Numbered from the stretch's first letter, positions 44,688-54,244 are shown. The stretch: DNA of 64,000 bases from Carnobacterium sp. CP1 (GCF_001483965.1 NZ_CP010796.1:1488001-1552000); one strand, 5' to 3'. The notes: generated from the sequence alone by a model not told the origin. A program made the numbers and translations.

Positions 44688-46022
44688 TCACATCATTGCC
44701 AATGTTTCTTCTTTTTCATTATTTTTTGCTTCTGTAATAAAGCATTTTTCAATCGCTTTTTGTCGTAGTTCTTCCCTAAAATTTGGATGGGCTACTTCGA
44801 TAAGAGACTCTGTTCGCTCTTGTACTGTTTTCCCTATCAATTCAGCTTTTCCATATTCCGTCACGATTGTATCAATATCATTTTTGGAAGTCGAGACAGC
44901 AGAACCGAGGGCCAGTTCTGGCACAATAGTTGAGATACTGTCTTTTTTAGCTGTTGAATAGAGACAAATGATTCCACGGCCGTTGTTAGACAATCTAACG
45001 CCTTTTGTGAAGTCTGCTTGCCCGCCTGTCGATGAATAATAAGTTCCTTTCACCATCTCTGAGTTGCATTGTCCTAAAAAGTCAACTTCAACGGATGAAT
45101 TGATGGCCTTTAAATTATCAATTTTAGCAATTTCGCGGATATCATTGGTTACATCACATGGCAGCATTAATATATCTGGGTTATTGTCCATAAATTCATA
45201 TAATCGTTTTGAACCGATTGCAAAGGTTGAAACTGTTTTTGTTGGATAAGTCGTTTTGTATTTGTTGTTGACGACCCCTTCTTCATATAAATCAACGATT
45301 TTATCAGGCAGCATTTCACTGTGGATACCTAAATTACGTTTGTCCATTAAGTATTCCATTACAGCATTCGGCATCGATCCGAACCCGATTTGAACTGTAT
45401 CGCCATCTTTAACTGTTTCAGCAATAATTTTACCGATCGCCAAATCTTTTTCACTTAATTTTGGGTTTGGCAATGTCGGAAGCTCAAAGTCATGTTCAAC
45501 TAAAGCCGCCACTTCACTGATATGAATCGTGTTTTTTTCACCAAACGTCCGCGGCATGTGCTTATTCACTTCAAGAATTATAGTTTTAGCATCTTTAATC
45601 AATGAAGCTACATAAGAAGGACTAGTGCCCAATGAGAAATTTCCCTCTTCATCCATAGGCGATACGGTTGCCATAATAACTGGCCGATTTGTTCGTCTTT
45701 TGAGCAAGGCCGGTATATCAGAAAAATGATTAGGCAACAAGTCTATATTCCCTTGGTTAAAACCTTTTCGATCCATACCCGATAAAAAAATCGATACTTG
45801 CTTTAATTTATTTGGAGAAATATCCACAGTCGGAAAGCTTGGCAGCATACGGTACAAGGTGTTGCCGCTCAGCTCCCCGTTCATAGGTAACGCTTCCAAT
45901 AGAGCTGGCGGTTCGCCTGGCATTATCGGGAAAATAATGCCTTCTCCCGGTTCAACCAGTTGAACAGCCTTTTGTGCTGTTGTTTTTTTCTTTTCATACA
46001 TTTTTTCGTAGATTCTTAACAT
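44688..46022 (-). CDS. Acetyl-CoA hydrolase/CoA-transferase family (butyrate/4-hydroxybutyrate CoA-transferase-like)
   Basis: 444 aa. The family glycine motif GFGSMPNAVMEYL and the catalytic Glu in NSSVEVDFLGQC are present; the C-terminus has VPELALGSAVSTSKNDID and ELRQKAIE. Members move CoA between acetate and butyrate or 4-hydroxybutyrate. Three ATGs in tandem follow AGGAGG; the third (46022) has the best spacing (8). It is the last gene of the thiolase operon, a fit for releasing butyrate from butyryl-CoA or activating an incoming acid. Confidence 0.85.
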   Translation of the reverse strand: MLRIYEKMYEKKKTTAQKAVQLVEPGEGIIFPIMPGEPPALLEALPMNGELSGNTLYRMLPSFPTVDISPNKLKQVSIFLSGMDRKGFNQGNIDLLPNHFSDIPALLKRRTNRPVIMATVSPMDEEGNFSLGTSPSYVASLIKDAKTIILEVNKHMPRTFGEKNTIHISEVAALVEHDFELPTLPNPKLSEKDLAIGKIIAETVKDGDTVQIGFGSMPNAVMEYLMDKRNLGIHSEMLPDKIVDLYEEGVVNNKYKTTYPTKTVSTFAIGSKRLYEFMDNNPDILMLPCDVTNDIREIAKIDNLKAINSSVEVDFLGQCNSEMVKGTYYSSTGGQADFTKGVRLSNNGRGIICLYSTAKKDSISTIVPELALGSAVSTSKNDIDTIVTEYGKAELIGKTVQERTESLIEVAHPNFREELRQKAIEKCFITEAKNNEKEETLAMM

Positions 46023-46060
46023 CATCATATCCTCCTGACAGTTACCGCTATTTTGGTGGT

Positions 46061-46846
46061 TTACTTATTTCCAAATTGAGCTTTGCGTTTTTCAATAAAA
46101 GCTGCCATACCTTCTTTCTGATCTTCGGTAGCGAATAAAGCTCCGAAAATTTCAGATTCCAATGCCAAAGCTTGTTGCAAATTCATTTGCAACCCTTGGT
46201 TAATGGCTTTCTTGCTGCCTTCTACACCTAATGGAGAATTTTTCATGACTTTTTCAGCCATTGCTTTAGCTTCATCTATCAGTTCTTCAGCTGCCACAAC
46301 TTTATTTAGCAGACCAATCCGATAAGCTTCTTCAGCTGCAATGTTGGTACCTGTATAAATCAATTCTTTTGCTTTGCCTATTCCAATTAAACGTGGCAAA
46401 CGTTGTGTCCCGCCGAATCCAGGGATGATTCCTAAACCAACTTCTGGTTGGCCGAATTTTGCGTTCTCAGCTCCAATTCGAATATCACAAGCCAAGGCTA
46501 ATTCACAACCTCCTCCTAGTGCAAAACCATTCACTGCAGCAATAGTCGGTTGACGCAATTGTTCTAATTTAGAAAAGACTGCATTTCCAAATAGAGAGAA
46601 ATCTCTTCCTTCAATCGCATTCTTTTCTTTCATCTCAGTAATATCCGCACCCGCTACAAAGGCTTTTTCACCTGATCCAGTCAGGATCAGTACATGGACA
46701 AATGGATCTATTTCAACCGCATCAAGCGCAAGTGTTAACTCTTGGAGCACTTCTAAACTTAGGGCATTCAACATTTTAGGACGATTTATTTTTAAAATAG
46801 CAATTCCTTCTGATTTTTCTAATGTAAGTGTTTTATATTCTGTCAT
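46061..46846 (-). CDS. crt: Enoyl-CoA hydratase (crotonase)
   Basis: 261 aa. The oxyanion-hole and catalytic residues are present: FVAGADITEM, NGFALGGGCELALACD with E115, and FGQPEVGLGIIPGFGGTQRL with E135. It hydrates crotonyl-CoA to 3-hydroxybutyryl-CoA or the reverse. ATG with GGGAGAG. It lies 15 bp downstream of the 3-hydroxyacyl-CoA dehydrogenase gene, the usual pair. Confidence 0.95.
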   Translation of the reverse strand: MTEYKTLTLEKSEGIAILKINRPKMLNALSLEVLQELTLALDAVEIDPFVHVLILTGSGEKAFVAGADITEMKEKNAIEGRDFSLFGNAVFSKLEQLRQPTIAAVNGFALGGGCELALACDIRIGAENAKFGQPEVGLGIIPGFGGTQRLPRLIGIGKAKELIYTGTNIAAEEAYRIGLLNKVVAAEELIDEAKAMAEKVMKNSPLGVEGSKKAINQGLQMNLQQALALESEIFGALFATEDQKEGMAAFIEKRKAQFGNK

Positions 46847-46861
46847 TTTTAATTCTCTCCC

Positions 46862-47716
46862 TTACGAAGCATAATCATAAAACCCTTTACCAGTTTTCTT
46901 TCCCAGCCAGCCAGCTTCTACATATTTTTTCAATAATGGGCAAGGACGGTACTTCGAATCATTAAATCCAGTGTATAAGACTTCCATGATCGCTAAGCAA
47001 ACATCTAAGCCAATGTAATCAGCCAAAGCAATTGGCCCCATCGGATGATTTGCACCTAATTTCATCGCTTCATCCACTTCTTGTGCTGTTGCGACGCCTT
47101 CATGTATTGCAAAAATTGCTTCATTAATCATCGGAACTAAAATACGATTTACAGCGAAACCCGGTGAATCTTTGATATCGATAGTAACTTTTCCGATTTT
47201 TTCGCTTAACTTCTTGACGGCAGCTGTTGTTTCAGTACTTGTTGCCATCCCCCTATTGATTTCAACTAATTTCATTACTGGAACTGGGTTGAAAAAATGC
47301 AATCCAATTACTTTTTCAGGTCGCTTTGTCGCAGAAGCGATTTCTGTGATAGAAAGAGAAGATGTGTTGCTAGCTAAGATCGTATCACTTGCCGTTATTT
47401 CATCCAGTTCTTTAAAAATAGATAGTTTAATTTTTTTATTCTCAGTTGCTGCTTCAACAACTAGTTGTACTTCTTCAGCATCTTGAATATCTGTTGAAAG
47501 CACAAAACGAGAAAGGATTGATTCTTTTTCAGCTGCTGTTTTGCGGCCTTTTTCAACATCTCTTGTTAGAGTTTTTTCAACTTTATTAAAACCTTGTTGC
47601 ACAAATTCTTCTTTAATATCGTTTAAAATCACATCGTATCCAGCTTCTGCAATTACTTGAGCGATTCCACTACCCATTTGTCCTGATCCAATGATCATTA
47701 TTTTTTTGATTTCCAT
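46862..47716 (-). CDS. hbd: 3-hydroxybutyryl-CoA dehydrogenase
   Basis: 284 aa NAD(P)-dependent enzyme. The Rossmann motif [20 protein letters not shown] is at the N-terminus, the catalytic His is in [15 protein letters not shown], and the C-terminal domain has [20 protein letters not shown]. It is the small form found in clostridial butyrate pathways, not a fused FadB. ATG with GAGGAG. It sits between the acyl-CoA dehydrogenase and crotonase genes. Confidence 0.95.
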   Translation of the reverse strand: MEIKKIMIIGSGQMGSGIAQVIAEAGYDVILNDIKEEFVQQGFNKVEKTLTRDVEKGRKTAAEKESILSRFVLSTDIQDAEEVQLVVEAATENKKIKLSIFKELDEITASDTILASNTSSLSITEIASATKRPEKVIGLHFFNPVPVMKLVEINRGMATSTETTAAVKKLSEKIGKVTIDIKDSPGFAVNRILVPMINEAIFAIHEGVATAQEVDEAMKLGANHPMGPIALADYIGLDVCLAIMEVLYTGFNDSKYRPCPLLKKYVEAGWLGKKTGKGFYDYAS

Positions 47717-47752
47717 TTCTTCACTCCTCTAAAGATTTACACTTACTTTATT

Positions 47753-48880
47753 TCATCCTTGATCTACCCAGTTTTTTGAGATAATTTCTTTTAGTGTTTC
47801 TAGGGATCCTCCATAAATGGTCGTTAACTTAGCATCTCTAGCATAGCGTTCAATATCATTGTTTCGCATATACCCGTAGCCTCCAGTTACCTGAATAGCC
47901 ATCTCTGTCACTTCTTCAGCAATAGCAGCCGCTTTTAATTTGGCCATGGCAATCTGCATAGAATCTGCACAGTGAGTGCTGGCTATCTTATCCAAAAAAG
48001 CAACTGTTGCTTGTAATTCAGTGTACGTTTCAGCTAATCTGAACTGAGTATTGCGTAAATCAATTAATCTTTGACCGAATTTTCGGTCTTGACTGACGTA
48101 ATTCAATGCCCGTTCAAAAGCTCCTTCAGCAATCCCGACAGCTTGAGCAGCAACCGATAAGCGCATGCGGTCCCTGACGGTTTGACACTGCTTTTCTCCA
48201 TCGCATTGATTGCCTAACAAATTTTCTTTCGGTACACGAATATTCACAAATTCAAGTGGAGCTACTGGAAGTGCTCGAATTCCCATTTTTTCTTCAATCT
48301 TCCCGATAATAAGCCCCTGCATTTCAGCATCTATAATAAATACGCCGTAACCCTTCTTTCCATCTGTAGCAATCGTCTTACTAGCAACTAAGTAAAACTT
48401 AGCTTTTCCAGCATTTGAAACAAATGCTTTCGCTCCATTCAACTCCCAGTGATCTTCTTGTTCCACTGCTAGTGTTTCCATGTTTTCTAAATCATTGCTC
48501 ATTCCCAGCTCGTTTAAAGCAAGCGCACTAAGTGTTTCTCCGCTTAACATCGCTGGCAGATACTCTTGCTTTTGACGTTCTGTACCATACTGATAAATTG
48601 GCCAAGTTCCCATTGAGGAGTGTGTTAACAAAACACTAGCTGTTGAAGCACAGTCTTTTGAAATAATTTGAATGACGTTCAAGAAATCTTTAAATGAACC
48701 TTCAAGCCCGCCATACAAACGCTCGATCGGAATCCGAAAAACACCCATATCACTCAATTGTTTCAGTTGTTTTTCTGGAAACTCTTCTGTCTTATCATAT
48801 TCAGATGCAACCGGTTGAATACTTTTTTTAGAAAAGTCAGCAACTTGGTTAATTATTTGTTCTATTGCTGAAATCGTCAT
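47753..48880 (-). CDS. Acyl-CoA dehydrogenase family protein lacking the usual catalytic Glu
   Basis: 375 aa, normal length, with FAD-binding segments (ALALNELGMSNDLENMETLA, FVSNAGKAKFYLVAS, GGYGYMRNNDIERYARDAKL). Near the C-terminus the expected IYEGT motif reads IYGGS (355-359), so the usual base Glu is Gly357. Some family members (isovaleryl-CoA dehydrogenase type) place the base on another helix; here that region reads VRDRMRLSVAAQAVG, with an Asp near the corresponding place. The role is probably butyryl-CoA/crotonyl-CoA redox, but the substitution makes substrate and direction uncertain. No etfAB genes are adjacent. ATG with GAGGAG, 11 bases. Confidence 0.85.
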   Translation of the reverse strand: MTISAIEQIINQVADFSKKSIQPVASEYDKTEEFPEKQLKQLSDMGVFRIPIERLYGGLEGSFKDFLNVIQIISKDCASTASVLLTHSSMGTWPIYQYGTERQKQEYLPAMLSGETLSALALNELGMSNDLENMETLAVEQEDHWELNGAKAFVSNAGKAKFYLVASKTIATDGKKGYGVFIIDAEMQGLIIGKIEEKMGIRALPVAPLEFVNIRVPKENLLGNQCDGEKQCQTVRDRMRLSVAAQAVGIAEGAFERALNYVSQDRKFGQRLIDLRNTQFRLAETYTELQATVAFLDKIASTHCADSMQIAMAKLKAAAIAEEVTEMAIQVTGGYGYMRNNDIERYARDAKLTTIYGGSLETLKEIISKNWVDQG

Positions 48881-48932
48881 AGCTTCTTACTCCTCTCTGG
48901 TACCTAAAGGACTTGACAATCTAATTTAAATA

Positions 48933-50111
48933 TTAACGTTCTACAATTAATGAAACTCCTTGTCCTCCACCAATACATAATGTCGCTAGTCCACATTTTG
49001 AGTCACGCTTTTCCATTTCATGAAGTAATGTAACCAATATACGAGCACCGCTAGCTCCGATTGGATGTCCTAAAGCAATAGCTCCACCGTTTACATTTAC
49101 GATGTCTGTGTTTAATTCCAAGTCAGTAATAACGCTTAATGCTTGAGCAGCGAAAGCTTCATTCGCTTCTATTAAATCTAAGTCCTTAACAGTTAAACCT
49201 ACTTTTTTCAATGCTTTTTGAGTAGCTGGAATTGGACCGCACCCCATAATTTCAGGGTCGACACCCGCACTAGCATATGATTTGATGGTAGCTAATGGTT
49301 TTAAACCTAGTTCTTCTGCTTTTTCACGGCTCATTACGATAATAGCCGCTGCACCATCATTTAAACCTGAAGCATTTCCTGCTGTAACGGAACCATCTTT
49401 TTTAAAGGCAGGTTTCAGCTTAGACATTGACTCCATTGTTGTGCCAAATCTTGGATGCTCATCTGTATCTACAACTTTTGGCTCACCTTTCCGTTGCGGC
49501 ACTTCAATTGGCACGATTTCATTTTTAAATCGTCCGGAAGTGACAGCTTTTTCTGCATTATTTTGGCTACGAACAGCTAATTCATCTTGTTGCTCGCGAG
49601 TAAAGTGATATTTTTCAACTATGTTTTCAGCCGTTACACCCATATGAATGTCTGTAAAAGCATCCGTTAAGCCATCCTTCAACATCGTGTCAACCATTTG
49701 TCCATTACCCATTCTTTTGCCCCAACGAGCATCAGGCAGCACATATGGTGATTGGCTCATGCTTTCTGTACCTCCAGCAATAACGATTTCATTATCTCCT
49801 GAAAGAATCGACTGAGCTGCTAAAGCAACTGTCTTCAAACCTGATCCACATACTTTGTTAATGCCGAAAGAAGGAACATGTTTTGGAATTCCTGCATTCA
49901 TGGCTACTTGTCTAGCAACATTTTGACCTAATCCTGCGCTTAAAACGTTTCCAAAAACAAGTTCGTCAATTGTCGATGGGTCTAAATTAATACTTTCAAT
50001 AGCTTTTCTTACAACAGCGGTCCCCAAATCAACTGCTGATACATCTTTAAAAGCTCCGCCAAATGTTCCGACTGGTGTTCTTAATGCTGATACGATTACA
50101 GCTTCTGTCAT
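48933..50111 (-). CDS. thlA: Acetyl-CoA acetyltransferase (thiolase)
   Basis: 392 aa. The catalytic Cys88 is in [10 protein letters not shown], His in [13 protein letters not shown] and the second Cys in [13 protein letters not shown]. The start is ATG at 50111 with GGAGGG; the frame stays open to 50198, but the extension is unrelated to thiolases. It condenses two acetyl-CoA or cleaves acetoacetyl-CoA. It is first in the thl-acd-hbd-crt-CoA-transferase operon, behind two cre-like sites. Confidence 0.95.
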   Translation of the reverse strand: MTEAVIVSALRTPVGTFGGAFKDVSAVDLGTAVVRKAIESINLDPSTIDELVFGNVLSAGLGQNVARQVAMNAGIPKHVPSFGINKVCGSGLKTVALAAQSILSGDNEIVIAGGTESMSQSPYVLPDARWGKRMGNGQMVDTMLKDGLTDAFTDIHMGVTAENIVEKYHFTREQQDELAVRSQNNAEKAVTSGRFKNEIVPIEVPQRKGEPKVVDTDEHPRFGTTMESMSKLKPAFKKDGSVTAGNASGLNDGAAAIIVMSREKAEELGLKPLATIKSYASAGVDPEIMGCGPIPATQKALKKVGLTVKDLDLIEANEAFAAQALSVITDLELNTDIVNVNGGAIALGHPIGASGARILVTLLHEMEKRDSKCGLATLCIGGGQGVSLIVER

Positions 50112-50179
50112 GTAAATTCCCTCCAAATAATTGTTCTTCTGTTTCATTAAGCTTATAGGTTCATATATAATGCTTTCTT

Positions 50180-50285
50180 GTGAAGCGTTTACAACCAAAT
50201 CATATAGGGTTTTTCAACAAAGGTCTAACAAGTATAAATTACAAAAACTATAAGTTTTGCTAATATAATTGTGAACCGTTTACCA
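50180..50285 (-). promoter_or_regulatory. Two cre-like sites upstream of the thiolase operon
   Basis: On the minus strand TGTAAACGCTTCAC (50180-50193; 12 of 14 to TGNAANCGNTNNCA) lies about 70 bases before the thiolase start. A related, more degenerate TGGTAAACGGTTCACA lies at 50270-50285. They suggest catabolite repression of the operon. Confidence 0.45.
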
Positions 50286-50289
50286 TGCA

Positions 50290-50335
50290 ACAAAAAAAAA
50301 CGAAAAAAACTGACACAGACGTCGTTTTTTTCGTT
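50290..50335 (-). terminator. Terminator of the LysR gene upstream of thiolase
   Basis: AT-rich stem AACGAAAAAAAC.GAC / GTC.GTTTTTTTCGTT (50299-50335), followed on the minus strand by TTTTTTTTT. It separates the LysR gene from the thiolase operon. Confidence 0.7.
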
Positions 50336-50383
50336 CTTGTCTATCGAAAAGCTCTGCACAATATAATGCGTTTACTCTTCATA

Positions 50384-51286
50384 TTATTCTATCGGTTGAT
50401 AAAAGTAACTTAAAATAGACTCGTGTAATACTGTTTCTACAGACGAATAACTATTTTTAATGGGACGACACAATAAAACATTAAAAGGAATAGGATTTTT
50501 AAAAGACTTTTCAACGTAGTTTTCGGTACTCAGGTAGCGACGAATCGGAGAAGGCAAAATAGCGATCGTGTCTGTGTAACGAGTGGTTTCAATCAAAAAA
50601 TCCCATGAGGATGAAGTAAAAATTATTTCAGTTTCCAACTGATTTTCTTTAAATGTTCTTTTAACTAAATCATTGGTTACAAAAGATTCATTGAACGTTG
50701 CAATTGGAAAATTATCCAATTCTCTCCATGCAATTTTTTTATTTTTCGCTAAAGGATGTGCTGTCGACATAAAAGCTGTTAGCTCATCGATTTGAATAAC
50801 ATGCTCTTCAAATGCTTTTGTATCCAAATTAGTTGGTTCAATCAAGACAGCGTAATCTAAATCTTTTTGCAAAAGCATCCTTCTTAATTCATTACAGCCA
50901 TCTTCTACGATTTCAATTTTAATTTCAGGGTTTTCTACAATAAATTTGGAAAAGAAATTGGAGAAGAAAACCCGCAAAATCAATGAAGGCAACCCTAAAC
51001 GAATAGTACCTTTTTGTTTTGACGACTCTTTTCGAATCATATCTTTCATTTCATCATGCATTTTTAAAATATCTAACGCGTAGTGATACAATTTCTCTCC
51101 GCTTGCTGTCGGTTCTTCAAGACGTCCATTTTTTCGATAAAAAAGATTTATTTCTTCTTCTTTTTCAAAATTAGTGACCATCTGACTTAATGCTGACTGA
51201 GAGATATGTATTTTTTTGGCAGCTAGAGACAAATTGCAACCGCATTCAACAATATTGACGAAATAGTTTAATTGTGTGATATCCAA
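50384..51286 (-). CDS. LysR-family transcriptional regulator
   Basis: 300 aa. The N-terminal HTH is MDITQLNYFVNIVECGCNLS then LAAKKIHISQSALSQMVTNF; an effector domain follows. The start is TTG at 51286, ten bases after AAGGAG; the first residues align with the usual LysR start, so TTG is accepted. It sits directly upstream of the thiolase operon on the same strand, separated by a terminator, and downstream of the glutaryl-CoA-dehydrogenase-like gene. Control of the acyl-CoA operon is plausible, not shown. Confidence 0.9.
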   Translation of the reverse strand: MDITQLNYFVNIVECGCNLSLAAKKIHISQSALSQMVTNFEKEEEINLFYRKNGRLEEPTASGEKLYHYALDILKMHDEMKDMIRKESSKQKGTIRLGLPSLILRVFFSNFFSKFIVENPEIKIEIVEDGCNELRRMLLQKDLDYAVLIEPTNLDTKAFEEHVIQIDELTAFMSTAHPLAKNKKIAWRELDNFPIATFNESFVTNDLVKRTFKENQLETEIIFTSSSWDFLIETTRYTDTIAILPSPIRRYLSTENYVEKSFKNPIPFNVLLCRPIKNSYSSVETVLHESILSYFYQPIE

Positions 51287-51372
51287 TTCCTTTATTCTCC
51301 TTTATGTTTTAAATCTGTTTATCTGTAATCATCTATAGAATACCACGGTTCTATTTATTTGTGTAATAGAAG

Positions 51373-51415
51373 TCAAAAAACCCATAAAACAGAATAATGT
51401 TATCTCTGTTTTATG
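51373..51415 (-). terminator. Terminator of the glutaryl-CoA-dehydrogenase-like gene
   Basis: CATAAAACAGA/TCTGTTTTATG stem (51383-51393 with 51405-51415), followed on the minus strand by GGGTTTTTTG. Confidence 0.85.
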
Positions 51416-51430
51416 AGCCATTCGTTTATT

Positions 51431-52651
51431 TTAAACAAACGCACCTACGCCTGTTAAATACCTGCCAACAATTAAGGCATTAATTTCATGTGTACCTTCG
51501 TAAGAATAGATAGCTTCTGCATCTGCAAAGAAACGAGCTACATCTGTTTCTAAAGTGATTCCATTTCCGCCCACTACTTCCCGTGCTAATGCAACGGTTT
51601 CTCTCATGCGTAAAGCATTGTGCATTTTTGCCATTGATGAATTTACTTCACCATAGTTCCCTTTTTCTTGCATTTGAGCAAGACGTACAGAGAAGCTTAA
51701 GTTCGCTGTTACATTCGCTTGCATAATAGATAATTTTTCTTGAACCAATTGAAATGCTCCTAAATTTTTACCAAATTGTTCACGTTTTTTCACGTAACGT
51801 AATGCTGCTTCAAAAGCACCCGCTGTTAATCCTGTTGCTAAGTGTGAAATATCCGCACGAGTAATGCGCAAAATGCCAGCTACATCTTTGAATGAATTCA
51901 CATTTTGTAAACGACGGTCTTCTCCCACTTCTACGTCAGTAAACGTGATATGTCCATTTTGTGTCATTCGTAATGAAATTTTCCCTTCAATTTTTTCTAC
52001 GTGTACTCCTTTAGCTTTACCGGGAATGATGAAAGCTTTAACTTTTCCATCTGTTTCGTCACGGGCAAAAACTGCCATTTCGTCAGCTGATCCAGCTCCA
52101 CCGATCCAGCGTTTTTCACCATTAATAATCCATTTATCGTCTTCTTTTCTTGCGCTTGTTGCCAATCCACCTGCGATATCTGAACCATGGTCTGGTTCAG
52201 TCAAAGCAAAACAGCCTTGAATATTGTATGACGCTGTCTCTCCAGCCCAACGTTCAATTTGTTCTTCGCTTCCACCTTCCAACAGTGTTGCGTAGAATAA
52301 TCCACCGTGAACGGTATAGAATGTTGCAATAGAAGCATCAAGTTTAGCTAACTCAAAATATCTGAAGACATTGTATAATTCACTTGGTTTGCGTTTATCT
52401 TCACGACCTTCAAATAATAATGGGTTATCCATCATTCTAACTTTTTCTACTTTTTTAAACGCTTCAAATGGGAATTCTGCTTTTTCCCAATACTCGCTTA
52501 GTAATGGTCTTAGTTCTTTTTCTAACGCTTCACGTAATTCTTTTAAAACAGTTAATTCTCCGTCTGTTAATTCACTTGAATATTCATATAAATCTGACGG
52601 ATAAAACGTTGCTAAGTCGACCGGTCTTTTCTTTTGAATTGTGTTCATCAT
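51431..52651 (-). CDS. Acyl-CoA dehydrogenase (glutaryl-CoA dehydrogenase-like)
   Basis: 406 aa FAD enzyme. It has GCFALTEPDHGSDIAGGLAT, RWIGGAGSADEMAVFAR, KREQFGKNLGAFQLVQEKLS, VVGGNGITLE and the intact catalytic motif YEGTHEIN with E385. The wide N-terminal part and the sequence around the flavin resemble glutaryl-CoA dehydrogenases, which oxidise and may decarboxylate. ATG start (a second ATG follows at once) with GGGGAG. Single gene with its own terminator and a cre-like site upstream (52690-52703). It contrasts with the 375-aa paralog, which lacks the Glu. Confidence 0.88.
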   Translation of the reverse strand: MMNTIQKKRPVDLATFYPSDLYEYSSELTDGELTVLKELREALEKELRPLLSEYWEKAEFPFEAFKKVEKVRMMDNPLLFEGREDKRKPSELYNVFRYFELAKLDASIATFYTVHGGLFYATLLEGGSEEQIERWAGETASYNIQGCFALTEPDHGSDIAGGLATSARKEDDKWIINGEKRWIGGAGSADEMAVFARDETDGKVKAFIIPGKAKGVHVEKIEGKISLRMTQNGHITFTDVEVGEDRRLQNVNSFKDVAGILRITRADISHLATGLTAGAFEAALRYVKKREQFGKNLGAFQLVQEKLSIMQANVTANLSFSVRLAQMQEKGNYGEVNSSMAKMHNALRMRETVALAREVVGGNGITLETDVARFFADAEAIYSYEGTHEINALIVGRYLTGVGAFV

Positions 52652-52689
52652 TTTATTCTCCCCTTAGTTGTTTTAATAGACTTATTTTC

Positions 52690-52703
52690 TTGAACCGCTT
52701 ACA
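52690..52703 (-). promoter_or_regulatory. cre-like site upstream of the glutaryl-CoA-dehydrogenase-like gene
   Basis: Minus-strand TGTAAGCGGTTCAA matches 13 of 14 positions of TGNAANCGNTNNCA, about 40 bases before the start codon, a position suited to CcpA repression. Confidence 0.5.
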
Positions 52704-52869
52704 ACACTTAATTTAAGGCATTCTTCAACTTCCGTCTACTTACCTATAATTATAGAATATATAAGTAAAAGTTATATCCTTCTTGAATGTACTTATTTAT
52801 TCTAACTTCCTCTACTTATCCTCACCAAAATTTTCAATATCTTTAATTCTATTTTTTTAAAAAAAGACT

Positions 52870-52923
52870 AAAAAAAGCACTAATTGAATACGGATTTAAA
52901 CAAATCAGTATTCAACTAGCGCT
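52870..52923 (-). terminator. Terminator of ytnP
   Basis: A long stem, AGC.CTA.TTGAATAC.GATTT with its complement (52876-52923, AAAC loop), followed on the minus strand by TTTTTTT. It lies right after the lactonase gene. Confidence 0.85.
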
Positions 52924-52930
52924 ACTTCAT

Positions 52931-53797
52931 TTAATCAAATGTAATATAAGCTTTTTTACTTCTTTTTAAAGAATCTACTACTTCTTTACCTGTTTTATCC
53001 CATTTCATCATCCGGTAATATGCATCGTGATAAAAAACAAAGCTGTATTGGTTCTCATACGCTTCTTTCATCCATTTTTCTTTGCTAAAGACAGAAGTCA
53101 TTGGGTAATCATCGTAAGCTAACACCCATAACGGATTTTGGTGAGCATGTGTTGGCATAATGTCTGCCATATGAAGCATGGTTTCATTTTCTTGTGTCAA
53201 CTTGATAATTGCATGTCCCGCACTGTGGCCTCCGGTATGAATCATCTCAATTCCCGGAACAACTTCAAACGAATCCTGATACGTTGTGACCTGGTGTTGA
53301 ATAGGCTCCCAGTTTTCTTTCCAGTAAGTACTTTTAGAGCGAATATTCGGATTTCTTATCTCGTCCCATTCAATTGCATTAACATAGATAGTCGCGTTAG
53401 GAAAAGTAGAAACCAATTCTTCATTTTCAATATGCGTCAAGCCGCCTGCATGATCGAAATGCAAATGAGTCATCAATAAGAAATCTATATCCTCAACTGT
53501 TAGACCTACTTCAGCTAGACTTTGTTGTATTTCTGTCTCTTCTCTTACTCCAAAATTGCGTTTTTGTCTATCTGTCAGCTTTCCTTTCCCTACTCCAGCA
53601 TCGATCATATAGTTTTTGCCTTGATATTGAATAAGTATCGAATCCGTCGGTAATTCAATTTGGTTTTTTTCGTTAAATGGATATTTACGCGACCACAATG
53701 GCTTAGGTACAACGCCAAACATCGCTCCACCATCCATTGAGGTGATTCCACCATCCATCCAAGTCAATCTCATATTATAAAAATCCAAAGTATCCAT
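52931..53797 (-). CDS. ytnP: YtnP-type MBL-fold hydrolase (quorum-quenching lactonase family)
   Basis: 288 aa metallo-beta-lactamase-fold hydrolase. The zinc motif [10 protein letters not shown] (H111, H113, D115, H116) is intact, with a further His in TGGHSAGHA and Asp in [15 protein letters not shown]. The N-terminal [20 protein letters not shown] followed by NEKNQ is the hallmark of Bacillus YtnP, reported to degrade acyl-homoserine lactones and Streptomyces butyrolactone signals. ATG with AAAGGAGG. Single gene with a good sigma-A promoter. Confidence 0.9.
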   Translation of the reverse strand: MDTLDFYNMRLTWMDGGITSMDGGAMFGVVPKPLWSRKYPFNEKNQIELPTDSILIQYQGKNYMIDAGVGKGKLTDRQKRNFGVREETEIQQSLAEVGLTVEDIDFLLMTHLHFDHAGGLTHIENEELVSTFPNATIYVNAIEWDEIRNPNIRSKSTYWKENWEPIQHQVTTYQDSFEVVPGIEMIHTGGHSAGHAIIKLTQENETMLHMADIMPTHAHQNPLWVLAYDDYPMTSVFSKEKWMKEAYENQYSFVFYHDAYYRMMKWDKTGKEVVDSLKRSKKAYITFD

Positions 53798-53843
53798 CTA
53801 TATCCTCCTTTTGTCAAAAAACGCTTTCTGCTATTCCGAATCG

Positions 53844-53872
53844 ATTATAACCATAACATTGTATTTATTCAA
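53844..53872 (-). promoter_or_regulatory. Sigma-A promoter of ytnP
   Basis: TTGAAT (53867-53872), 17-base spacer, TATAAT (53844-53849) on the minus strand, about 45 bases before the ytnP start. Confidence 0.75.
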
Positions 53873-53999
53873 AGGTAAAATAATTAACGTTAACACTATC
53901 AAACAAAAAAATATTGCTACTAATTTTTTCTACTGAAAGGAATTCGTACTTATTCCAATACATAATTTTATACTCTTTCTATGAAAAAACCTCAGAGAA

Positions 54000-54242
54000 T
54001 TATATTTTTAGGTCTAATGTTTAAAGGTTGCCTCAGATTTGCTGGATTCGTTTTAATACTTCTCCCAGACAGGCATTATAAATCAGTTATCACAGGAAAC
54101 TTCCAATCGCTTACTCAGTTTGTGTTCTTGCCCATGATCGATCTTTAACAGTAAGGTCAATACGTATGTAGGGAATGCTATCTGGAGTCGCTCCCTTTTG
54201 GTTCCCACCCTCTAGTAAAGCACCGTTCCTTGCCTGATCCAC
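54000..54242 (-). other. Unassigned conserved-looking block; possible small ORF or structured RNA
   Basis: About 240 bases with higher GC than the flanks and several short hairpins on the minus strand (GGT-GGGA-ACC, GGAG-CGA-CTCC, GGAA-GT-TTCC). A 43-codon frame (54111-54242, GTG start, no ribosome site) reads as plausible protein (GATPDSIPYIRIDLTVKDRS near its middle). An overlapping frame also reads well (HGQEHKLSKRLEVSCDN). A remnant of a mobile or coding element, or an RNA gene, are both possible; nothing here decides. Confidence 0.3.
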
Positions 54243-54244
54243 TC

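Noticed and set aside
50111-50198. N-terminal extension of thiolase to 50198
   Set aside because: The ATG at 50111 has GGAGGG and the standard thiolase start; the extension overlaps a cre-like site and has no family match.
54190-54215. AGGGTGGGAACC resembling the T-box antiterminator sequence
   Set aside because: No amino-acid or tRNA-synthetase gene follows, no specifier hairpin or terminator pair is seen, and a separate promoter for ytnP lies downstream.
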